From assembly GCF_015160875.1 (NCBI RefSeq), contig NZ_CP063374.1:1116001-1180000 (forward strand): DNA of 64,000 bases, read 5' to 3'. The translations under genes were made by a program, and so were the position numbers. The notes beneath the pieces were generated by a model that saw only the letters and a list, made by a program, of their open reading frames with translations, did not search any database and was not told where the DNA came from. Below are positions 1-8,502 of the stretch, piece by piece. Every line of letters starts with the position of its first letter. Within the stretch, counting starts at the first letter, position 1. The stretch is from Streptomyces chromofuscus (GTDB taxonomy: Bacteria > Actinomycetota > Actinomycetes > Streptomycetales > Streptomycetaceae).

Positions 1-1
1 C

Positions 2-463
2 GACGCCGGCTGCGGCACGGGGCGCGCCCTGCCCGCGCTCCGGACCGCCGTGGGAGCCTCGGGAGTGGTCCTCGGGGCCGATGTCACCCCCGCCATGCTG
101 AAGGCGGCCGTACGGGCCGGACGCGACCGTGACGGGCGGCTGCTCCTGGCCGACGTGGCGGCGCTGCCGCTGCACTCGGAGTCGCTCGACGCGGTGTTCG
201 CGGCGGGCCTGATCGCCCACCTGCCCCGCCCGTCGGAGAACCTGCGGGAGTTGGCGCGCGTGGTGCGCCCCGGCGGCACGCTGGCCCTCTTCCACCCGAT
301 CGGCCGCGCGGCGCTCGCCGCCCGTCAGGGCCGTCGGATCACGCCGGACGACCTGCGGGCGGAGCCCAACCTCAGGCGCCTGCTGGCCGGTTCGGGGTGG
401 ACCATGACGTCGTACGTCGACGAGGACGACCGCTTCCTCGCCCTGGCCGTCCGGGAGCGCTGA
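2..463 (+). CDS. SAM-dependent class I methyltransferase, C-terminal part
   Basis: The gene is cut by the left edge of the window. The first visible codons read DAGCGTG, the glycine-rich motif I loop that binds S-adenosylmethionine in class I methyltransferases. About 40 residues on is an acidic position (LADVAALPL) typical of the adenine-binding region, followed by a motif IV-like stretch (LDAVFAAGLIAHLP) and the post-motif region VVRPGGTLALFHP. This pattern fits the Methyltransf_11/UbiE-like group. The substrate cannot be told from the sequence, and the missing N-terminus would not settle it. Family assignment is firm, specificity is unknown. Confidence 0.85.
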   Translation, partial: DAGCGTGRALPALRTAVGASGVVLGADVTPAMLKAAVRAGRDRDGRLLLADVAALPLHSESLDAVFAAGLIAHLPRPSENLRELARVVRPGGTLALFHPIGRAALAARQGRRITPDDLRAEPNLRRLLAGSGWTMTSYVDEDDRFLALAVRER

Positions 464-619
464 GCGGGGTGGGCCGGCAGGCCTCCTGGGACAGCTGAGC
501 GGCCTGCCCCGGGGGCTTCACCGCGCCTTCCCCCTTCTGCCGCCGCAGGTCCAACTCTACGTTGGGGGCAGCGGGTGAGCGATCGGCGAGGCAAGCCACG
601 AAGGGGGAAGGTGGTCACT

Positions 620-916
620 GTGTTCGACAGGGTTCGCAAGGCCTGGGCCGGGTTCCGGGAGGCCGCGCGCGCGGAGCGGAAGGCCGGGCCGGACCGGCGT
701 GCTCACAACTTGTTCGAGGCCGCCGCCGCGTACGTGTCGGCGTGCGCGGAGGACGACCAGGAGCGCATCGACGAGGCAGCGGGATGGGTGTCGCCGGAGG
801 CGCTGTCGTTCGGGGTGAACGAGTTGGCGTGCCGGGCCGTCATCGCCCTGGCACGCGAACGCGACGAGTCGCCGCGGACCGTCGCCCGCGAGCTGCTGGG
901 GCTGCCGGCGACGTGA
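620..916 (+). CDS. Small hypothetical protein
   Basis: The protein has 98 residues, is rich in Ala, Arg and Glu, and appears mostly helical, with no membrane segment. An upstream in-frame ATG exists at 575, but the purine-rich stretch at 601-611 (GGGGGAAGG) is well spaced for the GTG at 620, and less well for the GTG at 611, so 620 is chosen. Third-position GC bias supports coding in this frame. The product begins FDRVRKAWAGFREAAR and ends in VARELLGLPAT. I do not recognise a family and assign no function. It is followed by the repeat array of the next entry. Confidence 0.6.
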   Translation: MFDRVRKAWAGFREAARAERKAGPDRRAHNLFEAAAAYVSACAEDDQERIDEAAGWVSPEALSFGVNELACRAVIALARERDESPRTVARELLGLPAT

Positions 917-1025
917 GGCACGGGGAGAAGGACGTCCCGCCGCTGACCCGTGCGACAGCCGGCCGTCGCCTCACGTCGCCCTGGTCCGGTGCGCCGGCCG
1001 CCAGTGGTCGCGGCCCCTGGCGGTC

Positions 1026-1190
1026 GGACAACCAGAAGTCGTCCCGCCCCGGGGCGGGACGACAACCACAGGTCTCCCGGCCCGTGGCGGCAGGACAACC
1101 ACAGGTCGTCCAGGCCCTGCACGGCCGGACAACCACAGGTCGTCCAGGCCCTGCACGGCCGGACAACCGCAGGTCCGGTGGTCAACGGAG
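1026..1190. repeat. Five-copy 34-bp tandem repeat with internal hairpins
   Basis: The core GACAACC recurs at 1027, 1061, 1094, 1128 and 1162, giving periods of 34, 33, 34 and 34 bp. Copies 3 and 4 are identical over the full 34 bp; copies 1, 2 and 5 are diverged. Each unit carries a short dyad, GGACAACC then three bases then GGTCGTCC, with one mismatch. Copies 3 and 4 also hold GGCC-six bases-GGCC. The array ends a few bases before the -35 element of the next promoter. The 917-1025 stretch before it holds no gene that I can see. Confidence 0.9.
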
Positions 1191-1192
1191 TC

Positions 1193-1222
1193 GTGACAAG
1201 GGGCTTCCGGTCGCACTAGGGT
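1193..1222 (+). promoter_or_regulatory. Putative sigma70-type promoter
   Basis: GTGACA (1193-1198) and TAGGGT (1217-1222) are separated by 18 bp, a reasonable match to the Streptomyces vegetative consensus TTGACN / TANNNT. The expected start of transcription is near 1229, 16 bp before the GGGGAG ribosome binding site of the gene at 1257. The tandem repeat array abuts its upstream edge. Confidence 0.55.
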
Positions 1223-1256
1223 GCGCGCCGTTGGGCGAACCCCTGGGGAGGCTGGG

Positions 1257-2081
1257 ATGGCCGGGACGGACGAGGACGCCGTCGCCGCCGCGGACGACGC
1301 GCTCTATGTGCTCACGGCGGTGCTGCTGACGCCGGCGAAGTTCCCGAGCGTACTGGGCGACGACTACCCGGAGGCCTGCTCGGCGCTGGGTCTCGCTCCG
1401 GCGGCCGACGGGTACGGCCTGGTGCTCGGGCAGGACGGCGAGGGCGCGCGGTGGACGGTCGTCACCGACGACGTGTCGCTGGTCGCGGTCGCCATCGCCT
1501 CCTGGGACTGCGGCATGGAGTACGACCTGTCGCCCGACGAACGGTCCGTGGTCGCCGCCCTGCCGGGCTGGCCACTCGCGGTCGCCGTCGCGGCTCCGGG
1601 CGTGCCCGCGCCGCACGACCCCGATCCCGAGGTCGCGGGCTGCGAGCCGCTGTCGCCGCCGGACACCACCGGCTGGGGGTCGGCGCAGCGTCGCCTGGGG
1701 GCGGACGAGATTGCGGTGCAGTGGACGCTGTGGCGGGAACAGGTGAGCGACAAGGAGTTCGTGTATCCCGAGGACGAGTCCGAGCCGGCCGAGGGCGAGG
1801 ATGCGGGCCCGGAGCGCGGTGTGATCCGGCGCATCCTCGCCGAGGCGCACGCCTACGTGGACACGCCGCCGCCCCTTGGCCGCGTCCGGTCCTCCTTCGC
1901 GCCGGGCGCCGCCCGGACGCTGCGCGCGGACGGCCCGGGCTGGTCGCTGGTGGCGAGGACCGACGACATGGCGTTCCTGCTGCTCGACGAGAAGCCCGGT
2001 GAGGTCCTGCCGGTGGGCCGGGGGCCCAAGTTGCCGGCTCTGCTGGAAGCTCTGGACAAGTTGGCCGTACGGCCGAGCTGA
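1257..2081 (+). CDS. Hypothetical protein
   Basis: The protein has 274 residues, is acidic and looks soluble. The ATG at 1257 is chosen over an in-frame ATG-less extension to 1221 because GGGGAG (1245-1250) is correctly placed for it. The sequence has a predicted alternation of short beta strands and helices, with an acidic linker around residues 170-190 (YPEDESEPAEGEDAGPE). No signal peptide, membrane segment or catalytic motif is visible, and I do not recognise the family. It is the only gene downstream of the promoter at 1193-1222, so the repeat array may concern its expression. Function unknown. Confidence 0.8.
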   Translation: MAGTDEDAVAAADDALYVLTAVLLTPAKFPSVLGDDYPEACSALGLAPAADGYGLVLGQDGEGARWTVVTDDVSLVAVAIASWDCGMEYDLSPDERSVVAALPGWPLAVAVAAPGVPAPHDPDPEVAGCEPLSPPDTTGWGSAQRRLGADEIAVQWTLWREQVSDKEFVYPEDESEPAEGEDAGPERGVIRRILAEAHAYVDTPPPLGRVRSSFAPGAARTLRADGPGWSLVARTDDMAFLLLDEKPGEVLPVGRGPKLPALLEALDKLAVRPS

Positions 2082-2305
2082 GGCAGGCCGCAGCCCCGGC
2101 CCGTCTGACAGGGACGTCGCGTCGGCAGCGCCTTTCCCTGTATGGCAGGGGAGTTCACGACCTGTCGACGTATGTCGCCAAGCCATGCTGCGACTTGACG
2201 GCATGTGGTGCCACTCCATGGAAGGCGCGCGGTGCCCGCCGCACGATGGGGCAGCCCTCGGCTCGGCCCCCTGCCGTGCCCCGTCGTTCCGCCCTGGAGG
2301 TCCGC

Positions 2306-3697
2306 ATGCGTCCGTCCCCCGGCGTCCCCCTGCTCGCCGCCGCTCTGCTGGCCGCGGCCTTCACCGGGCCGGTCCCGGCCGCCGCCCAGGAGACCGGCGG
2401 CTCCCACTGCGCGCGTCAGGACCGCGTACGGGTGCCCGGCGCGGCGTTCCAGCAGACGGCCTGTCTGGACGACCTGACCACCACGGGCCTCGCGGGTACC
2501 CCGTACACCGACCTGGCCGACCAGGCGGGACTGACGGCCCAGGCCACCCGTACGCCCTCCGGGGTGCCGGGTGTGCAGGTGGACGGGTACTTCCCGGACT
2601 CGTCCACGTTCAACGCCACGCACGGCTGGCGGCATGACGCGCAGTTCGTGATCCGGCTGCCGGACCGGTGGAACGGCGGCCTCGTCGTCACCGGGGCGCC
2701 GGGCACCCGCAGGCAGTACGCGACGGACAAGGCGATCTCCGACCGGGTGCTGGCCCAGGGCTATGCGTACGCCGCGACCGACAAGGGCAACTCCAGCCCC
2801 GACTTCTACCGTGACGGCGACCGGCCCGGGGACGCGGTCGCCGAGTGGAACGCGCGCACGACCGAGCTCACCCGCGCGGCCCGCAGGGTAGTGGCCCAGC
2901 GCTACGGGCACGCCCCGCGCCGCACCTACATGACCGGCATCTCCAACGGCGGCTACCTCACGCGCTGGCAGTTGGAGAACCATCCGGAACTGTACGACGG
3001 CGGGGTGGACTGGGAGGGCGCCCTCTGGACGGCGAACGGCCCGAACCTGCTGACCTCCCTGCCCACGGCGGTGGCGCGGACGTACGGCGCGGCGTCGGAC
3101 GCGGACATGTACGCGGTGGGCTTCGCGCGCGGCTCGGAGTTCCTGTGGCCGTACCACGAGAAGGCGTACTGGGGTGTCACACAGAAGACGTACCGCGCGG
3201 AGTTCGACCCGTCGTACGACCCCGGCTGCCCCGGACCGTCCGTCGGCAGCACGGCCGAGCAGATCCTGGCGCCCTGCGCGTCCGATGCCGCCTACGACTA
3301 CGCCGCGCGACCGTCCTCCGTTCATCGCGCCGTGGCCCGGGTGGCGCTGACGGGGCGCATCGGCAAGCCGCTGATCACGCTGCACGGGGACATGGACACG
3401 CTGCTGCCCAAGTCCGCCGACTCCGACGTGTACGCGCACATGGTCGACGTGCGGGGGCGGGGGCCGCTGCACCGCTACTACTCGGTGCAGGGCGGTACGC
3501 ATGTCGACGGGCTGTACGACACCTATCCCGACCGGCTCCGGCCGATCCTGCCCTGCTACCGATCGGCCTTCGACGCGCTGGTGGCCTGGGTGGAGCGCGG
3601 CACCCGGCCGCCCGCGGACCGGACCGTCGGCCGGCCCGCGGGCGGTGATGTGGTCGACTCCTGTGCGCTCGACGGCGTGACGGCTGCGGGTCGGTAG
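2306..3697 (+). CDS. Secreted alpha/beta-hydrolase (tannase/feruloyl esterase or hydroxybutyrate-oligomer hydrolase-like)
   Basis: The 463-residue protein begins with a Sec-type signal peptide (MRPSPGVPLLAAALLAAAF, cleavage near AAA-QE). A serine hydrolase triad can be proposed from the sequence: Ser213 in GISNGG, an Asp at 362 or 364 in HGDMDTLLP, and His399 in GGTHVDG. The GxSNGG elbow and overall length recall tannase/feruloyl esterases and D-3-hydroxybutyrate oligomer hydrolases, so an exported esterase acting on a plant or polyester-derived ester is likely. The start follows GGAGG (2297-2301); an upstream in-frame extension lacks a ribosome binding site. It converges on the next small gene with four bases between the stop codons. 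Confidence 0.8.
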   Translation: MRPSPGVPLLAAALLAAAFTGPVPAAAQETGGSHCARQDRVRVPGAAFQQTACLDDLTTTGLAGTPYTDLADQAGLTAQATRTPSGVPGVQVDGYFPDSSTFNATHGWRHDAQFVIRLPDRWNGGLVVTGAPGTRRQYATDKAISDRVLAQGYAYAATDKGNSSPDFYRDGDRPGDAVAEWNARTTELTRAARRVVAQRYGHAPRRTYMTGISNGGYLTRWQLENHPELYDGGVDWEGALWTANGPNLLTSLPTAVARTYGAASDADMYAVGFARGSEFLWPYHEKAYWGVTQKTYRAEFDPSYDPGCPGPSVGSTAEQILAPCASDAAYDYAARPSSVHRAVARVALTGRIGKPLITLHGDMDTLLPKSADSDVYAHMVDVRGRGPLHRYYSVQGGTHVDGLYDTYPDRLRPILPCYRSAFDALVAWVERGTRPPADRTVGRPAGGDVVDSCALDGVTAAGR

Positions 3698-3701
3698 GCC
3701 G

Positions 3702-3884
3702 TCAGCGGCCGAGTTCCTTGCGCGAGACCCGGCGCAGCCTGCGGCGCTGCGACGGGTCCAGCGTGAGGTATGCGGCGGCCGGGACACCCAGCACTATCAG
3801 CAGCGCGGCCCACCACGGCAGCCAGATCAACAGGATGAGCCCGACCGCCACACCCCCTGCGGCGATCTTCGCGTTCTTCGACAT
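3702..3884 (-). CDS. Small two-helix membrane protein
   Basis: This 60-residue protein begins MSKNAKIAAGG and has two hydrophobic segments, roughly residues 8-24 and 26-43, followed by a strongly basic tail (QRRRLRRVSRKELGR). It would be an inner-membrane protein with the basic tail in the cytoplasm. The start is set by AGGAGG on the minus strand about nine bases before the ATG at 3884; an upstream in-frame extension to 3974 lacks a comparable site. Family and function are unknown. Its stop lies four bases from that of the convergent hydrolase. Confidence 0.7.
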   Translation of the reverse strand: MSKNAKIAAGGVAVGLILLIWLPWWAALLIVLGVPAAAYLTLDPSQRRRLRRVSRKELGR

Positions 3885-4105
3885 GTGCGTCGCCTCCTTC
3901 GCGGCCACTGCCGCTCTCTGTTCTGGAAACGGGCTCGCGTTTCCGGCGGTTCCGACCGCGCCCCTGAGAGGCACCCTGAGACATCCCTGACACTCGACCC
4001 CGAGCCTCCCCCGAGAGACGTTGGGTGATCGAGGTCACACCTCAATCATGCCGGGTAAATCGACACAATGCTGTATCCTCGGCGACCTTGCCCCAGTAGT
4101 CAAAT

Positions 4106-6976
4106 TTGAGGAATACGGCCATCCCTGTGCAGAGGATTCCCCCGGCGACCCACTCCGAAATCTCCGAACTGGCCCGCTGCGGTTCCGTCTTCGTACCCGG
4201 CGACCCGGCCCGCACCGGCCGCGTAGTGTTCTGGCGCCCCGACGGCGCCGCGCCGCCGGACGTGAACGGCGGCACCGTCGAGGAGATGACCGTCGTGGTA
4301 CCCGGCCGCGCCGGCGCGGAGCGGGCCGGCGTGCCGGCCGTCTCGCTACCCGTGCGCGCGGCGCTGCCCGTGCTCACCCGCGCGCGTGCCGCCCAGGAGG
4401 GACACCGGGCAGCGGTGTTCTGGGGCGCGGCGGCCGTGCTGGGCCTGCAGTTCGTGGCCCGGGGGCTGCTGTTGCCCGGCCTGTCCCCCGGCGATCACGA
4501 CGCCTGGCGCGTGGGACCGCTGCGCGCCGAGGACGTCGATCACGTCCGCCGGCTGGCCGCCGCGATGCCGCCCGAAGCGCACGCCGTACCACTGGACGGC
4601 GCCGGGCCGCCGCAGCTGCCCGACCCGGAGCGCCTGCTGCGGGCCTTCCTGGACGCGGTGGCCGACACGCTGCCCCGCTCCCCCGCCGCCTCGCTCGTGA
4701 CCGGTGGCCGCGCCTACGCCGTCGCGGAGCCGCAGCACCTGCCCGGGCAGCGGGCGTGGGCCGCCGACGTGGCCGCCGGTCATGACGCGGGCATACGGAT
4801 CTCGCTGCGGATCGACGTGCCCGGCCTGGCCCTGGCGGGGGACGACACGGCACTGACCTTCCGGGCCGTGCTCCAGGTGCACAGCGTGGGCGACCCCTCG
4901 CTCGTCGCGGACGCGGCCGAGGTGTGGGCCGGGACCGACGCGACCAGCCGGGCCTTCGGCCCGCGGGCGCGGATGGACACCCTGCTCGCCCTGAGGCGCG
5001 CGGCCCGGGCCTGGCCCGCGCTCACTCCCCTGCTGTCGGCAGCCGTACCGAGTGCCGTGGAACTCGCCGACGAGGAGGTCGGCGAGCTCCTCGGCGAGGG
5101 CTCGACGGCCCTCGCCGGCGCCGGTGTCGACGTGCACTGGCCCAGGGAGCTCACCCGTGACCTGACCGCCCGCGCGGTCGTCGGCCCGCCGCAGGACGGG
5201 AAGCTCTCCTCGGACGTGCCGTCGTTCCTCTCGGCGGACGCGCTGCTCGCCTTCGACTGGCGGTTCGCGCTGGGCGACCAGCGGCTCACGCGCGAGGAGC
5301 TGAACCGGCTCGCCGAGGCGAACCGCCCTCTGGTGCGGCTGCATGACCAATGGGTGCTGATCGACCCGCACGAGGTGCGCCGCGCCCGCGCGCAGCAGGA
5401 CCGCAAGGTCACGCCCCTCGACGCGCTCGGCGCCGCCCTCACGGGCTCCACGGAGGTCGACGGCCGCCGGGTCGAGGTGGAGCCGACCGGATGGCTGGCG
5501 GCGCTGCGGGAGCAGCTCGTGGACCCGGAGGCGCAGGACCCGGTCGACCAGCCCGCGGCGCTCGCCGCCGAACTGCGCGACTACCAGCGGCGGGGCCTGT
5601 CCTGGCTGGCGAGGACGACCTCCCTGGGGCTCGGCTGCTGTCTCGCCGACGACATGGGGCTCGGCAAGACGATCACCCTGATCGCCCTGCATCTGCACCG
5701 GCAGACCGACCCGTCGGCCGCCGGTCCGACGCTGGTGGTCTGTCCGACGTCCCTGATGGGCAACTGGCAGCGGGAGATCGAGAGGTTCGCGCCCGGCACG
5801 CCGGTGCGCCGCTTCCACGGCTCGCGGCGTGACCTGGACGAGGTGGCCGACGGGGAGTTCGTCCTGACGACGTACGGCACGATGCGGCTCGACGCGCCGC
5901 GGCTGGCCGGGGTGCCGTGGGGACTGGTGGTGGCGGACGAGGCCCAGCACGTGAAGAACCCCTACTCGGCGACCGCGCGGGCGCTGCGTTCCATCGGCGC
6001 ACGCGCGCGTGTGGCGCTCAGTGGCACACCGGTCGAGAACAACCTCTCGGAGCTGTGGGCGATCCTCGACTGGACCACCCCCGGGCTGCTCGGTCGCCTC
6101 GGCACGTTCCGCACCCGCTATGCCCAGGCCGTCGAAGGCGGCCGGGACCCGGCCGCGGCGGAGCGGCTGTCCCGGCTCGTGCGGCCGTTCCTGCTGCGCC
6201 GCCGGAAGTCGGATCCGGGGGTCGCGCCCGAGCTCCCGCCGAAGACCGAGACCGATCGGGCGGTCTCGCTCACCGCGGAACAGGCGGGGCTCTACAAGGC
6301 CGTGGTGCGGGAGACGCTCACCCGTATCGCGGAGGCGGACAGCATGGCGCGGCGCGGACTGATCATGAAGCTGCTGACGGGCCTGAAGCAGATCTGCAAC
6401 CACCCGGCGCAGTACCTCAAGGAGGAGCGGCCGAGGATCGCCGGACGCTCCGGAAAGCTGGAGCTGCTCGACGAGTTGCTCGACACCATCCTCTCCGCGG
6501 GGGCGAGCGTCCTGCTCTTCACCCAGTACGTGGGCATGGCCCGGCTGATCGAACGGCATCTGGCGGACCGTGGCCTGCCCTCGCAGTTCCTGCACGGCGG
6601 GACGCCGGTGCCCGAGCGCGAGGCGATGGTGCGGCGCTTCCAGGACGGCGAGGTCCCCGTGTTCCTGCTGTCCCTCAAGGCCGCGGGCACGGGCCTGAAC
6701 CTCACCCGGGCCGAGCATGTCGTGCACTACGACCGCTGGTGGAACCCCGCCGTCGAGGCCCAGGCGACGGACCGCGCGTACCGCATCGGCCAGGACCGGC
6801 CCGTGCAGGTGCACCGGCTGATCGCCGAGGGGACCATCGAGGACCGCATCGCCGAGATGCTGAACCGTAAACGGGAGCTGGCCGACGCGGTGCTGGGTTC
6901 CGGTGAGGCCGCACTCACGGAGCTGACGGACGCGGAACTGGCCGATCTGGTGGAGCTGCGAGGTGCGGCGCGATGA
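4106..6976 (+). CDS. SNF2-family DEAD/DEAH helicase
   Basis: The protein of about 956 residues is an ATP-dependent DNA translocase of the bacterial SNF2/HepA group. The N-terminal half (about 1-480) is the variable bacterial accessory region. The motor domains follow: motif I DDMGLGKT at about 515-522, motif II DEAQH at about 611, the LSGTPVENN motif III, and C-lobe motifs ending in TDRAYRIGQ near 890. Such proteins remodel protein-DNA or polymerase complexes. The start is uncertain: a TTG at 4106 and a GTG at 4127 are both in frame and neither has a convincing ribosome binding site. Its stop overlaps the next ATG (ATGA), so the two products are translationally coupled. Confidence 0.93.
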   Translation: MRNTAIPVQRIPPATHSEISELARCGSVFVPGDPARTGRVVFWRPDGAAPPDVNGGTVEEMTVVVPGRAGAERAGVPAVSLPVRAALPVLTRARAAQEGHRAAVFWGAAAVLGLQFVARGLLLPGLSPGDHDAWRVGPLRAEDVDHVRRLAAAMPPEAHAVPLDGAGPPQLPDPERLLRAFLDAVADTLPRSPAASLVTGGRAYAVAEPQHLPGQRAWAADVAAGHDAGIRISLRIDVPGLALAGDDTALTFRAVLQVHSVGDPSLVADAAEVWAGTDATSRAFGPRARMDTLLALRRAARAWPALTPLLSAAVPSAVELADEEVGELLGEGSTALAGAGVDVHWPRELTRDLTARAVVGPPQDGKLSSDVPSFLSADALLAFDWRFALGDQRLTREELNRLAEANRPLVRLHDQWVLIDPHEVRRARAQQDRKVTPLDALGAALTGSTEVDGRRVEVEPTGWLAALREQLVDPEAQDPVDQPAALAAELRDYQRRGLSWLARTTSLGLGCCLADDMGLGKTITLIALHLHRQTDPSAAGPTLVVCPTSLMGNWQREIERFAPGTPVRRFHGSRRDLDEVADGEFVLTTYGTMRLDAPRLAGVPWGLVVADEAQHVKNPYSATARALRSIGARARVALSGTPVENNLSELWAILDWTTPGLLGRLGTFRTRYAQAVEGGRDPAAAERLSRLVRPFLLRRRKSDPGVAPELPPKTETDRAVSLTAEQAGLYKAVVRETLTRIAEADSMARRGLIMKLLTGLKQICNHPAQYLKEERPRIAGRSGKLELLDELLDTILSAGASVLLFTQYVGMARLIERHLADRGLPSQFLHGGTPVPEREAMVRRFQDGEVPVFLLSLKAAGTGLNLTRAEHVVHYDRWWNPAVEAQATDRAYRIGQDRPVQVHRLIAEGTIEDRIAEMLNRKRELADAVLGSGEAALTELTDAELADLVELRGAAR

Positions 6977-8238
6977 ATCAGTACGACGCGACGGAACGAA
7001 CGTTCGCCGCTCTGCCGCCCGCGCGCGGGAAGGCGTTCGCGCTCACCTCTTGGGGCCGGGCCTGGCTGAAGTCCCTGGAGGACGCCGCACTGGATGCGCA
7101 GCAGGTGAAGACGGGCCGTCGGCTCGCACGCGCCGGCGCTGTGGGCGCGGTGTCGGTGCGGCCGGGGCGGATCACCGCGGTCGTACAGGACCGGGACGGC
7201 ACGGCGCACCGGGCCGATGTGCTGCTGGAGGAGCTGTCGGGCGAGCAGTGGGACCGCTTCCTGGAGATGGCGGTCGAGCGGGCCGGGCATGTCGCGGCGC
7301 TGCTCGACCGGGACATGCCGCCGCACCTCGTCGAGGACGCCGCGGCAGCGGGTGTCGAACTGCTGCCGGGCATGGGCGATCTGGAGCCCACGTGCGACTG
7401 CGGCGCCTGGGACCACTGCGGGCACACGGCGGCGCTGTGCTATCAGGTGGCCCGCCTGCTCGACGAGGATCCGTTCGTCCTGCTGCTGGTGCGCGGGCGC
7501 GGTGAACGGGACCTGCTGGATGATCTCCAGACCCGCGGTGCGGCGCCCGCGGAGGCTATCGCCGAAGCACCGTCGGATCCGGAGGGGGTGGACGCCTCGG
7601 AGGCATACGCGGCCGGTGACATCCTGCCCGCGCTGCCCGACCCGCCCGAGTTCCCGGCAAAGCCCGGCCTTCCGCCCGCCCTGGACACCGAGGCACCTCC
7701 CGCGCCCGGCGTCGACGCGGCCGCCCTGGAGTTCCTGGCTGCCCGGACCGCGGTGGCGGCGCACCGTCTGCTGGCCGAGGCGCTGCGGGCGGGCGTGTCC
7801 CAGGAGGAGCCGACGGTGGACCAGGACGCCGTCCGGCTGGCTGCCGGTTCTCCCGTACGGCACCTGCGCGATCGCCTCGCCCAGGGGACCGGACGCGACC
7901 CGCGGGAGCTGGCGTCGGCCGTACGGGCGTGGGAGTACGGCGGTGTGGCCGGGCTGTCCGTGCTCGAGGAGGAGTGGGCGGTCGAGGGCGAGACCCTCGC
8001 ACGCGCGCGTGCCGCTCTGGAAGCGGCGTGGGACGACGCCGAGCGGCCGACGCTGCGTGCGCAGGCCAACCGGTGGACGGTCGTCGGCTCGCCGGCCCAG
8101 CTGCGGCTCGGGCGCGACGGTCGCTGGTGGCCGTACCGGCGGGAAGACGGCCGGTGGGTGCCTGCGGGATGCGGGGACCAGGACCCGGCGACGGCGCTGG
8201 CGGCAACGGAGGCCACGCCCGCGGAGGACGCCTGCTGA
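6973..8238 (+). CDS. SWIM zinc-finger protein partnered with SNF2 helicase
   Basis: The 421-residue protein has a SWIM-type zinc-binding motif CxC-x5-CxH with Cys141, Cys143, Cys149 and His151 (CDCGAWDHCGH). SWIM domains are known to bind DNA or protein and commonly accompany SNF2 ATPases in bacteria. The gene starts inside the stop codon of the helicase gene (ATGA at 6973-6976), so the two are made together and very likely act together. The C-terminal half is Ala/Pro/Glu-rich with no recognised domain; a Trp-rich segment (RWWPYRREDGRWVPAG) lies near the end. The precise role, such as chromosome maintenance or transcription recycling, is inferred from the partner only. Confidence 0.88.
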   Translation: MNQYDATERTFAALPPARGKAFALTSWGRAWLKSLEDAALDAQQVKTGRRLARAGAVGAVSVRPGRITAVVQDRDGTAHRADVLLEELSGEQWDRFLEMAVERAGHVAALLDRDMPPHLVEDAAAAGVELLPGMGDLEPTCDCGAWDHCGHTAALCYQVARLLDEDPFVLLLVRGRGERDLLDDLQTRGAAPAEAIAEAPSDPEGVDASEAYAAGDILPALPDPPEFPAKPGLPPALDTEAPPAPGVDAAALEFLAARTAVAAHRLLAEALRAGVSQEEPTVDQDAVRLAAGSPVRHLRDRLAQGTGRDPRELASAVRAWEYGGVAGLSVLEEEWAVEGETLARARAALEAAWDDAERPTLRAQANRWTVVGSPAQLRLGRDGRWWPYRREDGRWVPAGCGDQDPATALAATEATPAEDAC

Positions 8239-8314
8239 GTCGGCGTCGGCGCTCACCGCGGGCTCGTGGGCTCACCCCGTACTCGTCGGCTCTGCGTGCT
8301 CGTCGGCTCGTCAC

Positions 8315-8340
8315 GTGCTCGTGGACCCGTTCACGAGCAC
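8315..8340. terminator. Hairpin terminator after the helicase/SWIM operon
   Basis: GTGCTCGTG (8315-8323) and CACGAGCAC (8332-8340) form a perfect 9-bp stem with an 8-base loop. There is no T-run, as is common in Streptomyces. The rest of the 8239-8502 gap shows no gene. Confidence 0.6.
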
Positions 8341-8502
8341 GCCACCCGCACGCGATGAGACTGCCCCGCGCGCCGGGCCTCCGCCGAAGTGGCGTCCGCC
8401 GGACCGGCGGTCGACGCTCGGCGTTCACGCGACGGTTCTCCCATGTTCCTCACCGGCTTCAAATGTGGCCGTTGTCAACGAACTTGGTCCACAGGAGGCC
8501 CG

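Noticed and set aside
1026..1190. CRISPR array from regularly spaced repeats
   Set aside because: Units are contiguous 34-bp tandem repeats without unique spacers, and there are no cas genes.
1853..3787. Long leftward open frame (644 codons)
   Set aside because: It lies opposite the hydrolase gene with its signal peptide and triad; composition and motifs support only the + strand gene.
4346..6814. Leftward open frame of 822 codons
   Set aside because: Antisense to the SNF2 helicase, whose motifs are complete; a product of high GC third positions.
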